A stretch of DNA of 64,000 bases, taken from the IMG/VR virus record IMGVR_UViG_3300033571_019687, positions 1-64,000 of that record. One strand, 5' to 3'. The DNA is from a virus. The position numbers and the translations under genes are program-made. The notes beneath the pieces are model-generated. The model did not search any database. It saw only the letters and a program-made list of their open reading frames with translations, and was not told where the DNA came from. This document shows positions 16,381 through 23,517 of this stretch, piece after piece; position 1 is the stretch's first letter; each line of letters opens with the position of its first letter.

Positions 16381-17022
16381 TTAACAACAATTATTAACGA
16401 TATCTTTATAAACTTCTTCTACACGTAGTCTAAATTCTTCTATAGCAGTATCATTAAAAATGACATAATCTGCATCTATTTTTAGTAATTCCATTTCGCT
16501 AGGATGCAAATCTTGATTATTAGTTACCATATCAGGTCTAACAACCTTAACAATCACTCCACCAGCCTCTCTAATGGCCTCAACCTCGTGGATGAACCTA
16601 ACATCAGCTATAACGTATCTACCTTCTGTAATGCGTTTTTTGAGCGAATTAACCCATATTGTTTTATCTATCTTAGATGTAGATTGAGTAATATGTTTAG
16701 GTAGATCAATTTGGAACAATTCTGTTCCAAATATTTGCATAATATGTCTAGGAGTTACACCCCAATAATCATCCAAAACTTCTTTCAAGTCCCCATTAAC
16801 TTGTTCTTCGGTAAAACCAAAGATAGATTTACATGCATCTTTAATTGGTTTAGCAAATGATTCTTTAGTGAAACCAAATTTATCCACCAAAACATTTGCG
16901 AATGTATCTTTACCATTTCTCTTTTGACCAACCACACCTATAATCAAATTATCAGGTACTTGGTTATTTACTTTACCACACTTACATACATGGTCAGGTT
17001 TAGCTTCATTTTTACAACTCAT
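16381..17022 (-). CDS. Deoxynucleoside monophosphate kinase (T4 gp1-like)
   Basis: Phosphorylates dNMPs for phage DNA synthesis. The P-loop is GQKRNGKDT (residues 32-40), followed by FAKPIKDACKSIFGF, a GVTPRHIMQIFGTELF substrate-binding segment and DVRFIHEVEAIREAGG, the hallmark pattern of T4 gp1-type kinases. The reading frame extends upstream to 17097, but a Bacteroidota-type promoter lies inside that extension. The ATG at 17022 is therefore the start, giving 213 aa. The first 17 residues contain CKNEAKPDHVCKC, a small Cys cluster not typical of the family. The gene stands alone between two terminators. Confidence 0.88.
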   Translation of the reverse strand: MSCKNEAKPDHVCKCGKVNNQVPDNLIIGVVGQKRNGKDTFANVLVDKFGFTKESFAKPIKDACKSIFGFTEEQVNGDLKEVLDDYWGVTPRHIMQIFGTELFQIDLPKHITQSTSKIDKTIWVNSLKKRITEGRYVIADVRFIHEVEAIREAGGVIVKVVRPDMVTNNQDLHPSEMELLKIDADYVIFNDTAIEEFRLRVEEVYKDIVNNCC

Positions 17023-17045
17023 AACTTTAGTTTTTAATTGTGACA

Positions 17046-17076
17046 CAAATATAATACTTTTTTTGATAAAAACAAA
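17046..17076 (-). promoter_or_regulatory. Bacteroidota-type promoter for the dNMP kinase gene
   Basis: TTTG (17076-17073), 19 nt, TATATTTG (17053-17046) on the minus strand. It begins immediately after the capsid-gene terminator and fixes the kinase start at 17022. Confidence 0.75.
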
Positions 17077-17078
17077 AA

Positions 17079-17103
17079 AAATGGGTGGAATTTCCACCCA
17101 TTT
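17079..17103 (-). terminator. Intrinsic terminator after the capsid gene
   Basis: AAATGGGTGGAA / TTCCACCCATTT hairpin followed on the minus strand by TTTTTTG. The U-tract overlaps the -33 TTTG of the kinase promoter. Confidence 0.8.
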
Positions 17104-17124
17104 CGTTTTAACAAGAGATAATAA

Positions 17125-18729
17125 TTATCTGAAAGCTTCTGTACCGAAAGTATCAACGTTTTTAACATAGATAACACCATAGAAACGGTTGTTAACCATT
17201 TTCTTAGCATATCTAGTCATCAACATTTTACCCGGAGCACCAGTATGATAGTTATACATCATAGGTGACATGGTAACAGGGATGTAAGGAGCATAGATAT
17301 AACCTGAATCAAGTACGCTAGTACCTTTTCTACCTAACAATAGAATGTTAGCAGGCATATAAGCATCTTGGTAAACAGTGTATCTACCTTGTAGTGAACC
17401 TACTCTTTCAATACCCATGTTGAATTTATTTTCTTCTGGCTCAGCATTTGACACGTGGAAGTGTTCAAGATCGTTGAAGATAGCAGCAACTTCGTTAGAA
17501 GTTACAATCCAGTTAGCACCACCTTTAAGAGTAGCTTTGTTAATTTGAGCAGAAACCTTGTTAATCTCTGTGATAAGAGTTTGGTTCCATTCTTTTTGAG
17601 TGTACAAAGTTACACTTGGACCACCGATAGCAGGAATTTGTTTGGTTGAAGAACCAAGGTAATCCCAAGTACGTCTCCAAGCAGCACCTTTGATAAGATC
17701 TCTAAGAACTTCTCTGTCAATTTCAGCAGCAACTTGTTCTGACATCAATGTTGTCAATTCAGTTTCTGCGTCAATGTTTTGGAAGTTTTTAACGTCTTGT
17801 GCAAGTTCTGGTGACCATGTAACTCTCATTTTTCTTTCTTGAACTTCAACAGTTACAGAAGTAATGGTGAAGCTAACTTGTGCCATTTCATCAGCAAGTT
17901 CCAAAGAAGCATAAGTTTTACCTGTCAAAGTAACACCAGTCAAGTTAACGCTAGTTGTACCCAAGTTGCTAACAGATAGGTAAATTTTCTTATCTGGAGA
18001 GATAATTGATTTACTCCATTTTTGAGCAGCAACGTTGAATACTAAGTTATCGTTATTAAGACCAAGGGTTGACAAGAACTCCTCATTGTTAAGGTCAGTT
18101 GTTGATGTAATACCTGTAAAGGTAAATTCAAGAATTTCTGTTGCACCAGATGCGATAGCAGTACCAGACTTGGTTGTGAAACCTTGACCACTAGCAGCAT
18201 AGTTAACTAGGTTAGCAGTAGTTGTTTGAGCAGTCTGTACAGTAGGAGCACCTTTAGATCTGTCGAACAACTCATTGTCATAACCCAAGTCATACAAGTT
18301 TTTGCTGTCAGTGTAATCTGATCCAGAAACCATTGATTGTTGGTTACGGCCATTAGCATCAAATTGTGATCTACCAATTTGTGGTACAAAGTAGAAAAGT
18401 TTACCGATAGGCAAGTTAATAGCTTGAATGGTTACAATCTCATTAACAAGCAATCTTGTAAATACTCTTCTAATTAATGGGAAAATCATTGTTTCGAAAG
18501 AACCTTCGCTACCCAATGTGGTTGATTCGGCAAGAACTACTGCTCTACCTTCATTAACCATCCAGTTAGCTTGGTTTTCATACAATGTTGCCATTAGGTC
18601 TTTTTGATTGTCATCAAGGTCGAACAAGTAACCAACTTCTTCCCATTTTTGCATGGTTTGTTCTTTAATAAGTTGTGTTAACTTACTTTGAGTTGTTCCA
18701 AACCCTGAATTTTCACTGAAAATACTCAT
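17125..18729 (-). CDS. Major capsid protein (T4 gp23-like)
   Basis: 534 aa, close to T4 gp23 (521 aa). The N-terminus (SKLTQLIKEQTMQKWEEVGYL, then LYENQANWMVNEG) and FPLIRRVFTRLLVNEIVTIQAI, IGKLFYF and AQDVKNFQNIDAETEL fit the gp23 family. The N-terminal propeptide probably ends at LAE68|S, the same position and pattern as the T4 gp21 cleavage site (IAE65|A). It forms the hexamers of the head. It is downstream of the scaffold gene, as in T4 (gp22-gp23), with 26 nt between them. Its base composition appears less AT-rich than its neighbours, as expected for the most abundant product. No separate gp24-like vertex protein is seen in the window. Confidence 0.93.
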   Translation of the reverse strand: MSIFSENSGFGTTQSKLTQLIKEQTMQKWEEVGYLFDLDDNQKDLMATLYENQANWMVNEGRAVVLAESTTLGSEGSFETMIFPLIRRVFTRLLVNEIVTIQAINLPIGKLFYFVPQIGRSQFDANGRNQQSMVSGSDYTDSKNLYDLGYDNELFDRSKGAPTVQTAQTTTANLVNYAASGQGFTTKSGTAIASGATEILEFTFTGITSTTDLNNEEFLSTLGLNNDNLVFNVAAQKWSKSIISPDKKIYLSVSNLGTTSVNLTGVTLTGKTYASLELADEMAQVSFTITSVTVEVQERKMRVTWSPELAQDVKNFQNIDAETELTTLMSEQVAAEIDREVLRDLIKGAAWRRTWDYLGSSTKQIPAIGGPSVTLYTQKEWNQTLITEINKVSAQINKATLKGGANWIVTSNEVAAIFNDLEHFHVSNAEPEENKFNMGIERVGSLQGRYTVYQDAYMPANILLLGRKGTSVLDSGYIYAPYIPVTMSPMMYNYHTGAPGKMLMTRYAKKMVNNRFYGVIYVKNVDTFGTEAFR

Positions 18730-18755
18730 AGTTTAAATATTAGTTTTTAATTAGT

Positions 18756-19991
18756 TTATTTTTTTGATCTGCTAGTAGTTTGCATTAATCTTAAAATTCT
18801 ATCATTAGATCTGTCCCCGTTTTTAACAAGGTTAGAACTTGATGATGAACTACTACCACCAGTTGTTCCAATAATTTTGTTCTCCAACAAATCTTCTTTG
18901 CTAGTATTTTTGAACTTATTATCGAATGATTCGTACAATGCCTCTACTTCACCTTCACTTGAAACCTTATCAAATTCATTAAGAATATGAACTTTCTCGT
19001 CTTTGGTTAAAGTATGCTCTCTCAATAAGTCATTAATAGCGTTGGATGTTGCCAAGTATAATTTGGCTTGGTGTATCCCTTCTGTTAATTTATTAACGGT
19101 ATTTTCATACCCTTCTGCAATTAATGCAAATTGAGAAACTTTTGCTGCAAGAGTAGCATTATTATCTTTTAGTTTTTTGTTTTCCAAAAGAGTTTTGTTG
19201 TATTTAATTCTCATCTCTTTTAGATCACTCTTAACTTTATCATGTTCTTCTTTTGAAACATCACCAGTTGAAATATTGATTTCAAACATTTTGTTTTCAT
19301 CTTCATCTTCTTCACCATTTTCATCACCCATTTCTGAGTTATTATCAATAGAAGACATTTCTGTTTCACCAGTTTCATTACTTCCTAATGATGGTTTACC
19401 AAGGTCATCGCCTTCATCACCAATCATTTCAGAATTTTCATCACCCATAGCTGGTTCACCTAATTCATCACCAGTATTAGTATTACCAGCAAGATTAGCA
19501 CCTTTAATGTTTAAGCTAATACCATCTGCTGTTTTAACAACTTCGATTTCATCAACTGCACCACCTAAAGAAATTGTATTAATGATTTCATCATCAGATG
19601 CATTTGTTAAATCAATTAGTTCTTCGCTATCATCACCTAATTCTGATGTTTCATCACCCATAACTGGCTCAGCAAGATCATCAACATTATTACCCAATTC
19701 AGGATTTTCATCACCCATAGCTGGTTCAGCAAGATCATCTCCTTCATCACCAACTACTGGTTCATTAGATGGTTCGCCGCCATCCATACCCAATTCTTGA
19801 TTTTCACCATCAGCCGGGTTAATTGTAACATCATCAGCCTCATCATCTTCCATTTCTTTAAGACCTTTAGCTACGTCCATAAATTGTTCTTTAAGGACAC
19901 TTTTTACAGTAGTGATGCTAGATTTTTTAACAGCTTTAGTCAAGTCATCAATTGCGTTAAATGCTTCGACTACTTTTGATTTACCACTCAT
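18756..19991 (-). CDS. Prohead core scaffold protein (gp22 position)
   Basis: 411 aa, assigned by position between the protease and capsid genes and by composition. Residues 50-240 are extremely acidic with repeated DDLAEPxMGDENxELG units. A long coiled coil follows from about residue 240 (KSDLKEMRIKYNKTLLENKKLKDNNATL), and the C-terminus is basic after a run of seven Ser. T4 gp22 is likewise an acidic, helical scaffold destroyed by gp21. Several LxE and IxE sites occur, including LKE near residue 34. The sequence is too biased for a homology claim on its own. Confidence 0.75.
   Translation of the reverse strand: MSGKSKVVEAFNAIDDLTKAVKKSSITTVKSVLKEQFMDVAKGLKEMEDDEADDVTINPADGENQELGMDGGEPSNEPVVGDEGDDLAEPAMGDENPELGNNVDDLAEPVMGDETSELGDDSEELIDLTNASDDEIINTISLGGAVDEIEVVKTADGISLNIKGANLAGNTNTGDELGEPAMGDENSEMIGDEGDDLGKPSLGSNETGETEMSSIDNNSEMGDENGEEDEDENKMFEINISTGDVSKEEHDKVKSDLKEMRIKYNKTLLENKKLKDNNATLAAKVSQFALIAEGYENTVNKLTEGIHQAKLYLATSNAINDLLREHTLTKDEKVHILNEFDKVSSEGEVEALYESFDNKFKNTSKEDLLENKIIGTTGGSSSSSSSNLVKNGDRSNDRILRLMQTTSRSKK
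19640..19790 (-). repeat. In-gene repeats coding acidic GDE-LAEP units
   Basis: Three related copies of a stretch encoding DDLAEP(A/V)MGDE-(N/T)xELG lie in tandem within the scaffold gene, with a looser fourth copy near 19430-19460. Confidence 0.6.
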
Positions 19992-20019
19992 TTTTTATTT
20001 ACGATATATGAATCTTATT

Positions 20020-20034
20020 GTTAAAATTAAATAG
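20020..20034 (-). promoter_or_regulatory. CTATTTA late-promoter-like element
   Basis: Minus strand CTATTTAATTTTAAC, 36 nt before the scaffold ATG at 19991. It would drive the scaffold and major capsid genes. Confidence 0.55.
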
Positions 20035-20078
20035 CAAGTATTATATCAAAAGTTTTATTAATAATAGTCTATAAAACA

Positions 20079-20106
20079 AAAAAACCGCATAATTATGCGG
20101 TTTTTT
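20079..20106 (-). terminator. Intrinsic terminator of the head operon
   Basis: Perfect hairpin AAAAAACCGCATAA / TTATGCGGTTTTTT downstream of the 74-aa gene. It separates that operon from the scaffold promoter. Confidence 0.85.
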
Positions 20107-20130
20107 ATTAAAACATAATAAGATTAATGA

Positions 20131-20355
20131 TTATTCATCTGAAAATACATCCAAAAATTTAGTTTCTAAAACACTTATCACTCTAAAATTAGTATCTACA
20201 TCACATTTTTCTGTGACAATAGCTTCTGCATCTGTAACACTATAAGCTAGTACTAAATACTGTTCTTTTTTCTTAATTACTTTACCATTGTCAGTAATCT
20301 CAATTTTTTGAGTAGTGACACTGTAGTATTTTTTATCCATTTCTTCTACACTCAT
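20131..20355 (-). CDS. DUF4494-like small protein
   Basis: 74 aa from the ATG at 20355. A TTG start at 20394 would overlap the protease gene and is unlikely. The pattern KYYSVTTQKIE...GKVIKKKEQYLVLAYSVTDAEAIVTE resembles DUF4494, a family known mainly from Bacteroidota and their phages: an N-terminal strand, a YLVxAxSxTxAEA turn and a C-terminal beta hairpin. Function unknown. It is the last gene of the portal-protease operon, 4 nt after the protease stop. Confidence 0.6.
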   Translation of the reverse strand: MSVEEMDKKYYSVTTQKIEITDNGKVIKKKEQYLVLAYSVTDAEAIVTEKCDVDTNFRVISVLETKFLDVFSDE

Positions 20356-20359
20356 ACAA

Positions 20360-21136
20360 TTAACGTTTTTTAAATTTATTAAGGAATTCAGCAAATGCAG
20401 CTTGAGATCCTGTATTATTATTTGTTTGTGTATTATAAGAACTAACTTCTTTAGTTACAAGAGTTTCATCATATTTATTTTTATCTTCAAGGTTTGGAAA
20501 TAAATATGCTCCCGGAGTAGAAGGTGTTGAAACAACATCCCAACAAATAAGTTCAAAATCTTCCTGTACAATTTTCTTATTTCCAGATTTTTTAACACTA
20601 CCTACACCCCTAGATGATAAACCGATAACACAACCATATTCAAGCATTAATGCTAAGTAATCGGCATCAGTAGAACATATACCAGATTCTCTAAATCCTC
20701 TACTAACAAGTATTTCTACTTTACCAAGTAATGTTGGTCCTTCCCAAAGTACTTCAACAATTCTAATTGGTGGACCATGTTTTAATGAAATTACAGTACT
20801 TTCTGGGTGATCTAGTTCTCCTATAGCAGATCCTTTTTTTACAACTTGTTCATCATATCTAGCTACTTCTTTATCTAATACATTACCCGGATAAACTCTA
20901 CCATTTCTATTTAATGTATCTTTTTTTTGCAGAATAGCATAATAATAGAGAGGTTTGCTATAATCAAAATTCATTTTTTTATAACCAACCTCTTTAATTA
21001 ATTCTGCTCTTTCAGTTACTAATGTACGATCTTCATTATAACAAATAACGCCGGCATCTCTTTCAATTAAAATACCTTTACCTTCATCTTCTGCCAGTAA
21101 TTCTCTGTATTGTGACATATATTTACGTTTAAACAT
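20360..21136 (-). CDS. Prohead core protease (T4 gp21-like)
   Basis: 258 aa from the ATG at 21136. A TTG at 21157 would overlap the upstream gene. IGELDHPES carries the catalytic His and GLSSRGVGSV the catalytic Ser of the gp21/herpesvirus assemblin-type serine protease fold, followed by FELICWDVVSTPSTPGAY, a conserved gp21 segment. The enzyme matures the prohead by cutting after (L/I)xE in capsid, scaffold and internal proteins. LLAE|D near residue 16 is a plausible self-cleavage site. It lies between a small ATPase gene and the DUF4494-like gene. Confidence 0.9.
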   Translation of the reverse strand: MFKRKYMSQYRELLAEDEGKGILIERDAGVICYNEDRTLVTERAELIKEVGYKKMNFDYSKPLYYYAILQKKDTLNRNGRVYPGNVLDKEVARYDEQVVKKGSAIGELDHPESTVISLKHGPPIRIVEVLWEGPTLLGKVEILVSRGFRESGICSTDADYLALMLEYGCVIGLSSRGVGSVKKSGNKKIVQEDFELICWDVVSTPSTPGAYLFPNLEDKNKYDETLVTKEVSSYNTQTNNNTGSQAAFAEFLNKFKKR

Positions 21137-21143
21137 AAATAGG

Positions 21144-21899
21144 TCATCTGTTACCAATTAATTTATTAAAAATAATATCAAGATTATCACCTTTATTAAT
21201 GGTAAATTTGTTATTTAACATAAGCTCCATGACGCTATTATCAGATTTATAATGATTATATAACTGATCATAAGTAATATTAACATCATGTTTTATAATA
21301 TTAACACCTAAACCTTGATGTAAAGTTTTATCAACTGAGTTTGCGGTTAGTAAATAAAAAATATCCATTTCGTGTATCCTAAACAAATCGGTTATAGAAT
21401 CTGGATTAATGCTTAGAGTATCATCTATATCATCAATAACAACCACTAGATTATCTCCAGTATCTTTAAACATTTCTACCATATCGGTTTCAATATTTAA
21501 CCAGCTTTCCAAATCTGTTTCAAGTACAATATAACCTCCATTAGTTGTTTCAGATTCAATTGTACCAATAAATGAATTAAGTACTTTAGTTTTACCACTT
21601 TTTTTGCCTATAAGAATATTAACATTCGGGTAAACAAAACCTAAACTCTTTTTAGTTTCTAAAAATTCTTGTTTGTAAAAATTGTTTAATCTATTAATTA
21701 GATCTTCATGAATTTTTTTATTGTAGTCAAATAGTTCATCTTTTGGTTTAATTTCATCATTAGTTACATGCTTTGCCTTTTCAAGTATAAAACCTGTAAC
21801 TTCATTTGCTTTAATTTTATAATGACCAGTTTGAAGTCTATCTTTTGTTTTAGGATAAAGATAATAACCTTTATCGTCTCCAGCCCATCCTCTTTCCAT
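21144..21899 (-). CDS. Putative P-loop ATPase in the head operon
   Basis: 251 aa. ILIGKKSGKTKVLNSFI is a Walker A motif (GKKSGKT) and NLVVVIDDIDD a Walker B (hhhhDD). FYLLTANSVDKT resembles the sensor-1 strand of AAA/STAND-type ATPases. The N-terminus (MERGWAGDDKGYYLYPKTKDRLQTGHYKI) is unusual and Gly/Tyr-rich. The C-terminus ends in NNKFTINKGDNLDIIFNKL. I do not know a T4 head gene of this type between portal and protease. It might assist prohead assembly or initiator formation. It ends in TGA, 7 nt before the protease ATG. Confidence 0.6.
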   Translation of the reverse strand: MERGWAGDDKGYYLYPKTKDRLQTGHYKIKANEVTGFILEKAKHVTNDEIKPKDELFDYNKKIHEDLINRLNNFYKQEFLETKKSLGFVYPNVNILIGKKSGKTKVLNSFIGTIESETTNGGYIVLETDLESWLNIETDMVEMFKDTGDNLVVVIDDIDDTLSINPDSITDLFRIHEMDIFYLLTANSVDKTLHQGLGVNIIKHDVNITYDQLYNHYKSDNSVMELMLNNKFTINKGDNLDIIFNKLIGNR

Positions 21900-21900
21900 A

Positions 21901-22332
21901 TTATTTACCTGTTTTAGTTAACGTTATATTATTATTATTTGTTATTGTATTTGAAAGAGTTTTAGAAATATTAACTAGTTCATGTTTTACCTCTTTATTC
22001 CAATCAGATCTTATTCCGCCTTTATTATATAAATTAACAGTTAGCTGCATGAAACTCTTTTTATTTACATTCATCCTATTGTCTTTCAGTTTAAGATCAA
22101 CTATATAGAACGATTTATCAAATTTATCCTGATTATTTAGAATACTTTTTAATTCATCTTTTATAGATCTTTTGAATGTATCCAAATGTTTTATATACTC
22201 AGAATTATTTGGTTGCACCCAACATCTAAACTGCATGAATGCGCTTTTAAAGTTAATGTAATCCATTGTACCATAATCAACAACGATACCGTTTTCTAAA
22301 TCTAGTGAAACCTTTTTTGTTTTTTTCTCCAT
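21901..22332 (-). CDS. Hypothetical protein in the head operon
   Basis: 143 aa. It starts with a short acidic/beta segment (VSLDLENGIVVDYGTMDY), followed by FMQFRCWVQPNNSEYIKHLDTFKRSIKDEL and IVDLKLKDNRMNVNKKSFMQLTVNLY, suggesting a mixed alpha/beta fold. No family is recognised. Its ATG is 3 nt after a 16-bp hairpin that separates it from the membrane protein gene, and it abuts the ATPase gene (2 nt). Confidence 0.6.
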   Translation of the reverse strand: MEKKTKKVSLDLENGIVVDYGTMDYINFKSAFMQFRCWVQPNNSEYIKHLDTFKRSIKDELKSILNNQDKFDKSFYIVDLKLKDNRMNVNKKSFMQLTVNLYNKGGIRSDWNKEVKHELVNISKTLSNTITNNNNITLTKTGK

Positions 22333-22335
22333 AAA

Positions 22336-22380
22336 ATATTAAAGCCATAACATATATTATTTAAGTTATGGCTTTAATAT
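22336..22380 (-). other. Strong hairpin directly before a start codon
   Basis: ATATTAAAGCCATAAC / GTTATGGCTTTAATAT, a 16-bp perfect stem with a 13-nt loop, ends 3 nt before the ATG at 22332. No U-tract follows on the minus strand, so a simple terminator is less likely than an RNA-processing or translation-control element. Confidence 0.5.
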
Positions 22381-22409
22381 AATAACAAGATGTGGTTAAA
22401 CCAAATTTT

Positions 22410-22844
22410 TTAACCTAAATTATCAACATTTTCTTCAATTTTTGGTACATTTTCCAAATTAGCTGATTTTCCTAAAATATATGCACCAACAAAAGGTGTT
22501 AATGTTGCAAAATAAGATGAAAATTCAACAAGTGATTTACCTTCAACAATTCCCAAAGAACCAAATCCCAACCATATTAAAATCACAACATACATCATGA
22601 TTTCACGAGATGAGTTCTTACCTTTAGAAAACAAAGGGGTTGCATCAGATGGAGATTTATTTTCCCCATAAATGTAAGAACTAACAAAACCTATTAATGA
22701 AACAAAATAAGCCGATAGATCAACAAATGGTGTTAAATAAATATGGCCTAATACGGCAAATACTACCCAAAAAAGAATGACTATATAAATCATTCTTTCA
22801 ACTTTGGTTTTTTTAAAGATTCGATTAATTTCCAATGTTTTCAT
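22410..22844 (-). CDS. Four-helix membrane protein with internal duplication
   Basis: 144 aa with four hydrophobic helices arranged as two similar halves. The first half has ERMIYIVILFWVVFAVLGH and LSAYFVSLIGFVSSYIYGE; the second has REIMMYVVILIWLGFGSLG and FSSYFATLTPFVGAYILGK. Both halves read 'MxYxVILxW ... SxYFxxLxxFVxxYIxG'. It could anchor the prohead initiation complex at the membrane, as T4 gp40 helps gp20, or act as a holin; neither is shown by sequence. It overlaps the end of the 222-aa gene by 20 nt and lies within the portal-protease operon. Confidence 0.6.
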   Translation of the reverse strand: MKTLEINRIFKKTKVERMIYIVILFWVVFAVLGHIYLTPFVDLSAYFVSLIGFVSSYIYGENKSPSDATPLFSKGKNSSREIMMYVVILIWLGFGSLGIVEGKSLVEFSSYFATLTPFVGAYILGKSANLENVPKIEENVDNLG

Positions 22845-23493
22845 TTAAGGTCAATAATGATATAAGTGTATCTTTATTTGGTTCTTTTGATTTTAAATCA
22901 AAACATGTTGATTGTACTTGAGCAATCTGTAAAACGAAATCTTGATTACTTACGTTTTCAATTATTTTATTGTTACACTCAATAATTATCTGATTAAGGG
23001 TATTATGATAAAACTCATTAATCTTTTCAGTATCTTCATTCAAAATCGACTTAATAATATCTTTGGTTTTTTCATCAGCCTCTGAATATATCATAACACT
23101 TTCAGTAATATCATCGGATTTTTCTGCGGTAATAATATTAACTAACTGGTCTTTAATTTCATATTCTCTAAGGATTGAATTTTGCCCAAAAACGTATTCA
23201 TCTAATAAGGATGTAATAGAGTCATCATGCGTTGTATTTTCTTTCAACTCAATAATACCAGAAGTCAATGCCTGTGCCTTATTTTTTAGAGTTGTTAAAG
23301 AGTTGTCAACAAATGCAACAGCATATTCTTTATTATTAAGATGTGCTTCATTAAAAGAATCGTACATATCACAAACCTCTTTTAATAATTTACCATCACG
23401 TTTAGCCAGTTTTTTGAAAATATCTGAAATTTCCTTATCAACAGATTCATTAAGGAGTTGTTCTGTATATTGATTATATAATTTACCTAACAT
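22825..23493 (-). CDS. Helical protein, putative internal head/core protein
   Basis: 222 aa, almost entirely helical, with no catalytic motif. The N-terminus MLGKLYNQYTEQLLNES has L14-N15-E16|S17, matching the (L/I)xE specificity expected of the prohead protease and the layout of a T4 capsid-targeting leader. It lies next to the portal gene, at the place of the T4 core genes gp67/gp68. That role is inferred from position and the leader only. A CTATTTA element precedes it. Confidence 0.55.
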   Translation of the reverse strand: MLGKLYNQYTEQLLNESVDKEISDIFKKLAKRDGKLLKEVCDMYDSFNEAHLNNKEYAVAFVDNSLTTLKNKAQALTSGIIELKENTTHDDSITSLLDEYVFGQNSILREYEIKDQLVNIITAEKSDDITESVMIYSEADEKTKDIIKSILNEDTEKINEFYHNTLNQIIIECNNKIIENVSNQDFVLQIAQVQSTCFDLKSKEPNKDTLISLLTLNENIGN

Positions 23494-23502
23494 AATATTA
23501 CG

Positions 23503-23517
23503 TTTTACTTTAAATAG
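23503..23517 (-). promoter_or_regulatory. CTATTTA late-promoter-like element
   Basis: Minus strand CTATTTAAAGTAAAA, 17 nt before the ATG at 23493. It abuts the portal stop codon. Confidence 0.6.

Noticed and set aside
17023-17097. N-terminal extension of the dNMP kinase frame
   Set aside because: It contains the promoter and a hydrophobic, unlikely leader. ATG 17022 fits promoter and family.
19177-19800. A 207-aa plus-strand open frame opposite the scaffold gene
   Set aside because: Its Ser/Pro-rich composition is the mirror of acidic GDE repeats on the coding strand. It lacks a leader signal and breaks the operon order.
20356-21157. TTG starts at 20394 and 21157 for the DUF4494-like and protease genes
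   Set aside because: Both overlap their neighbours, while ATG 20355 and 21136 give short gaps.
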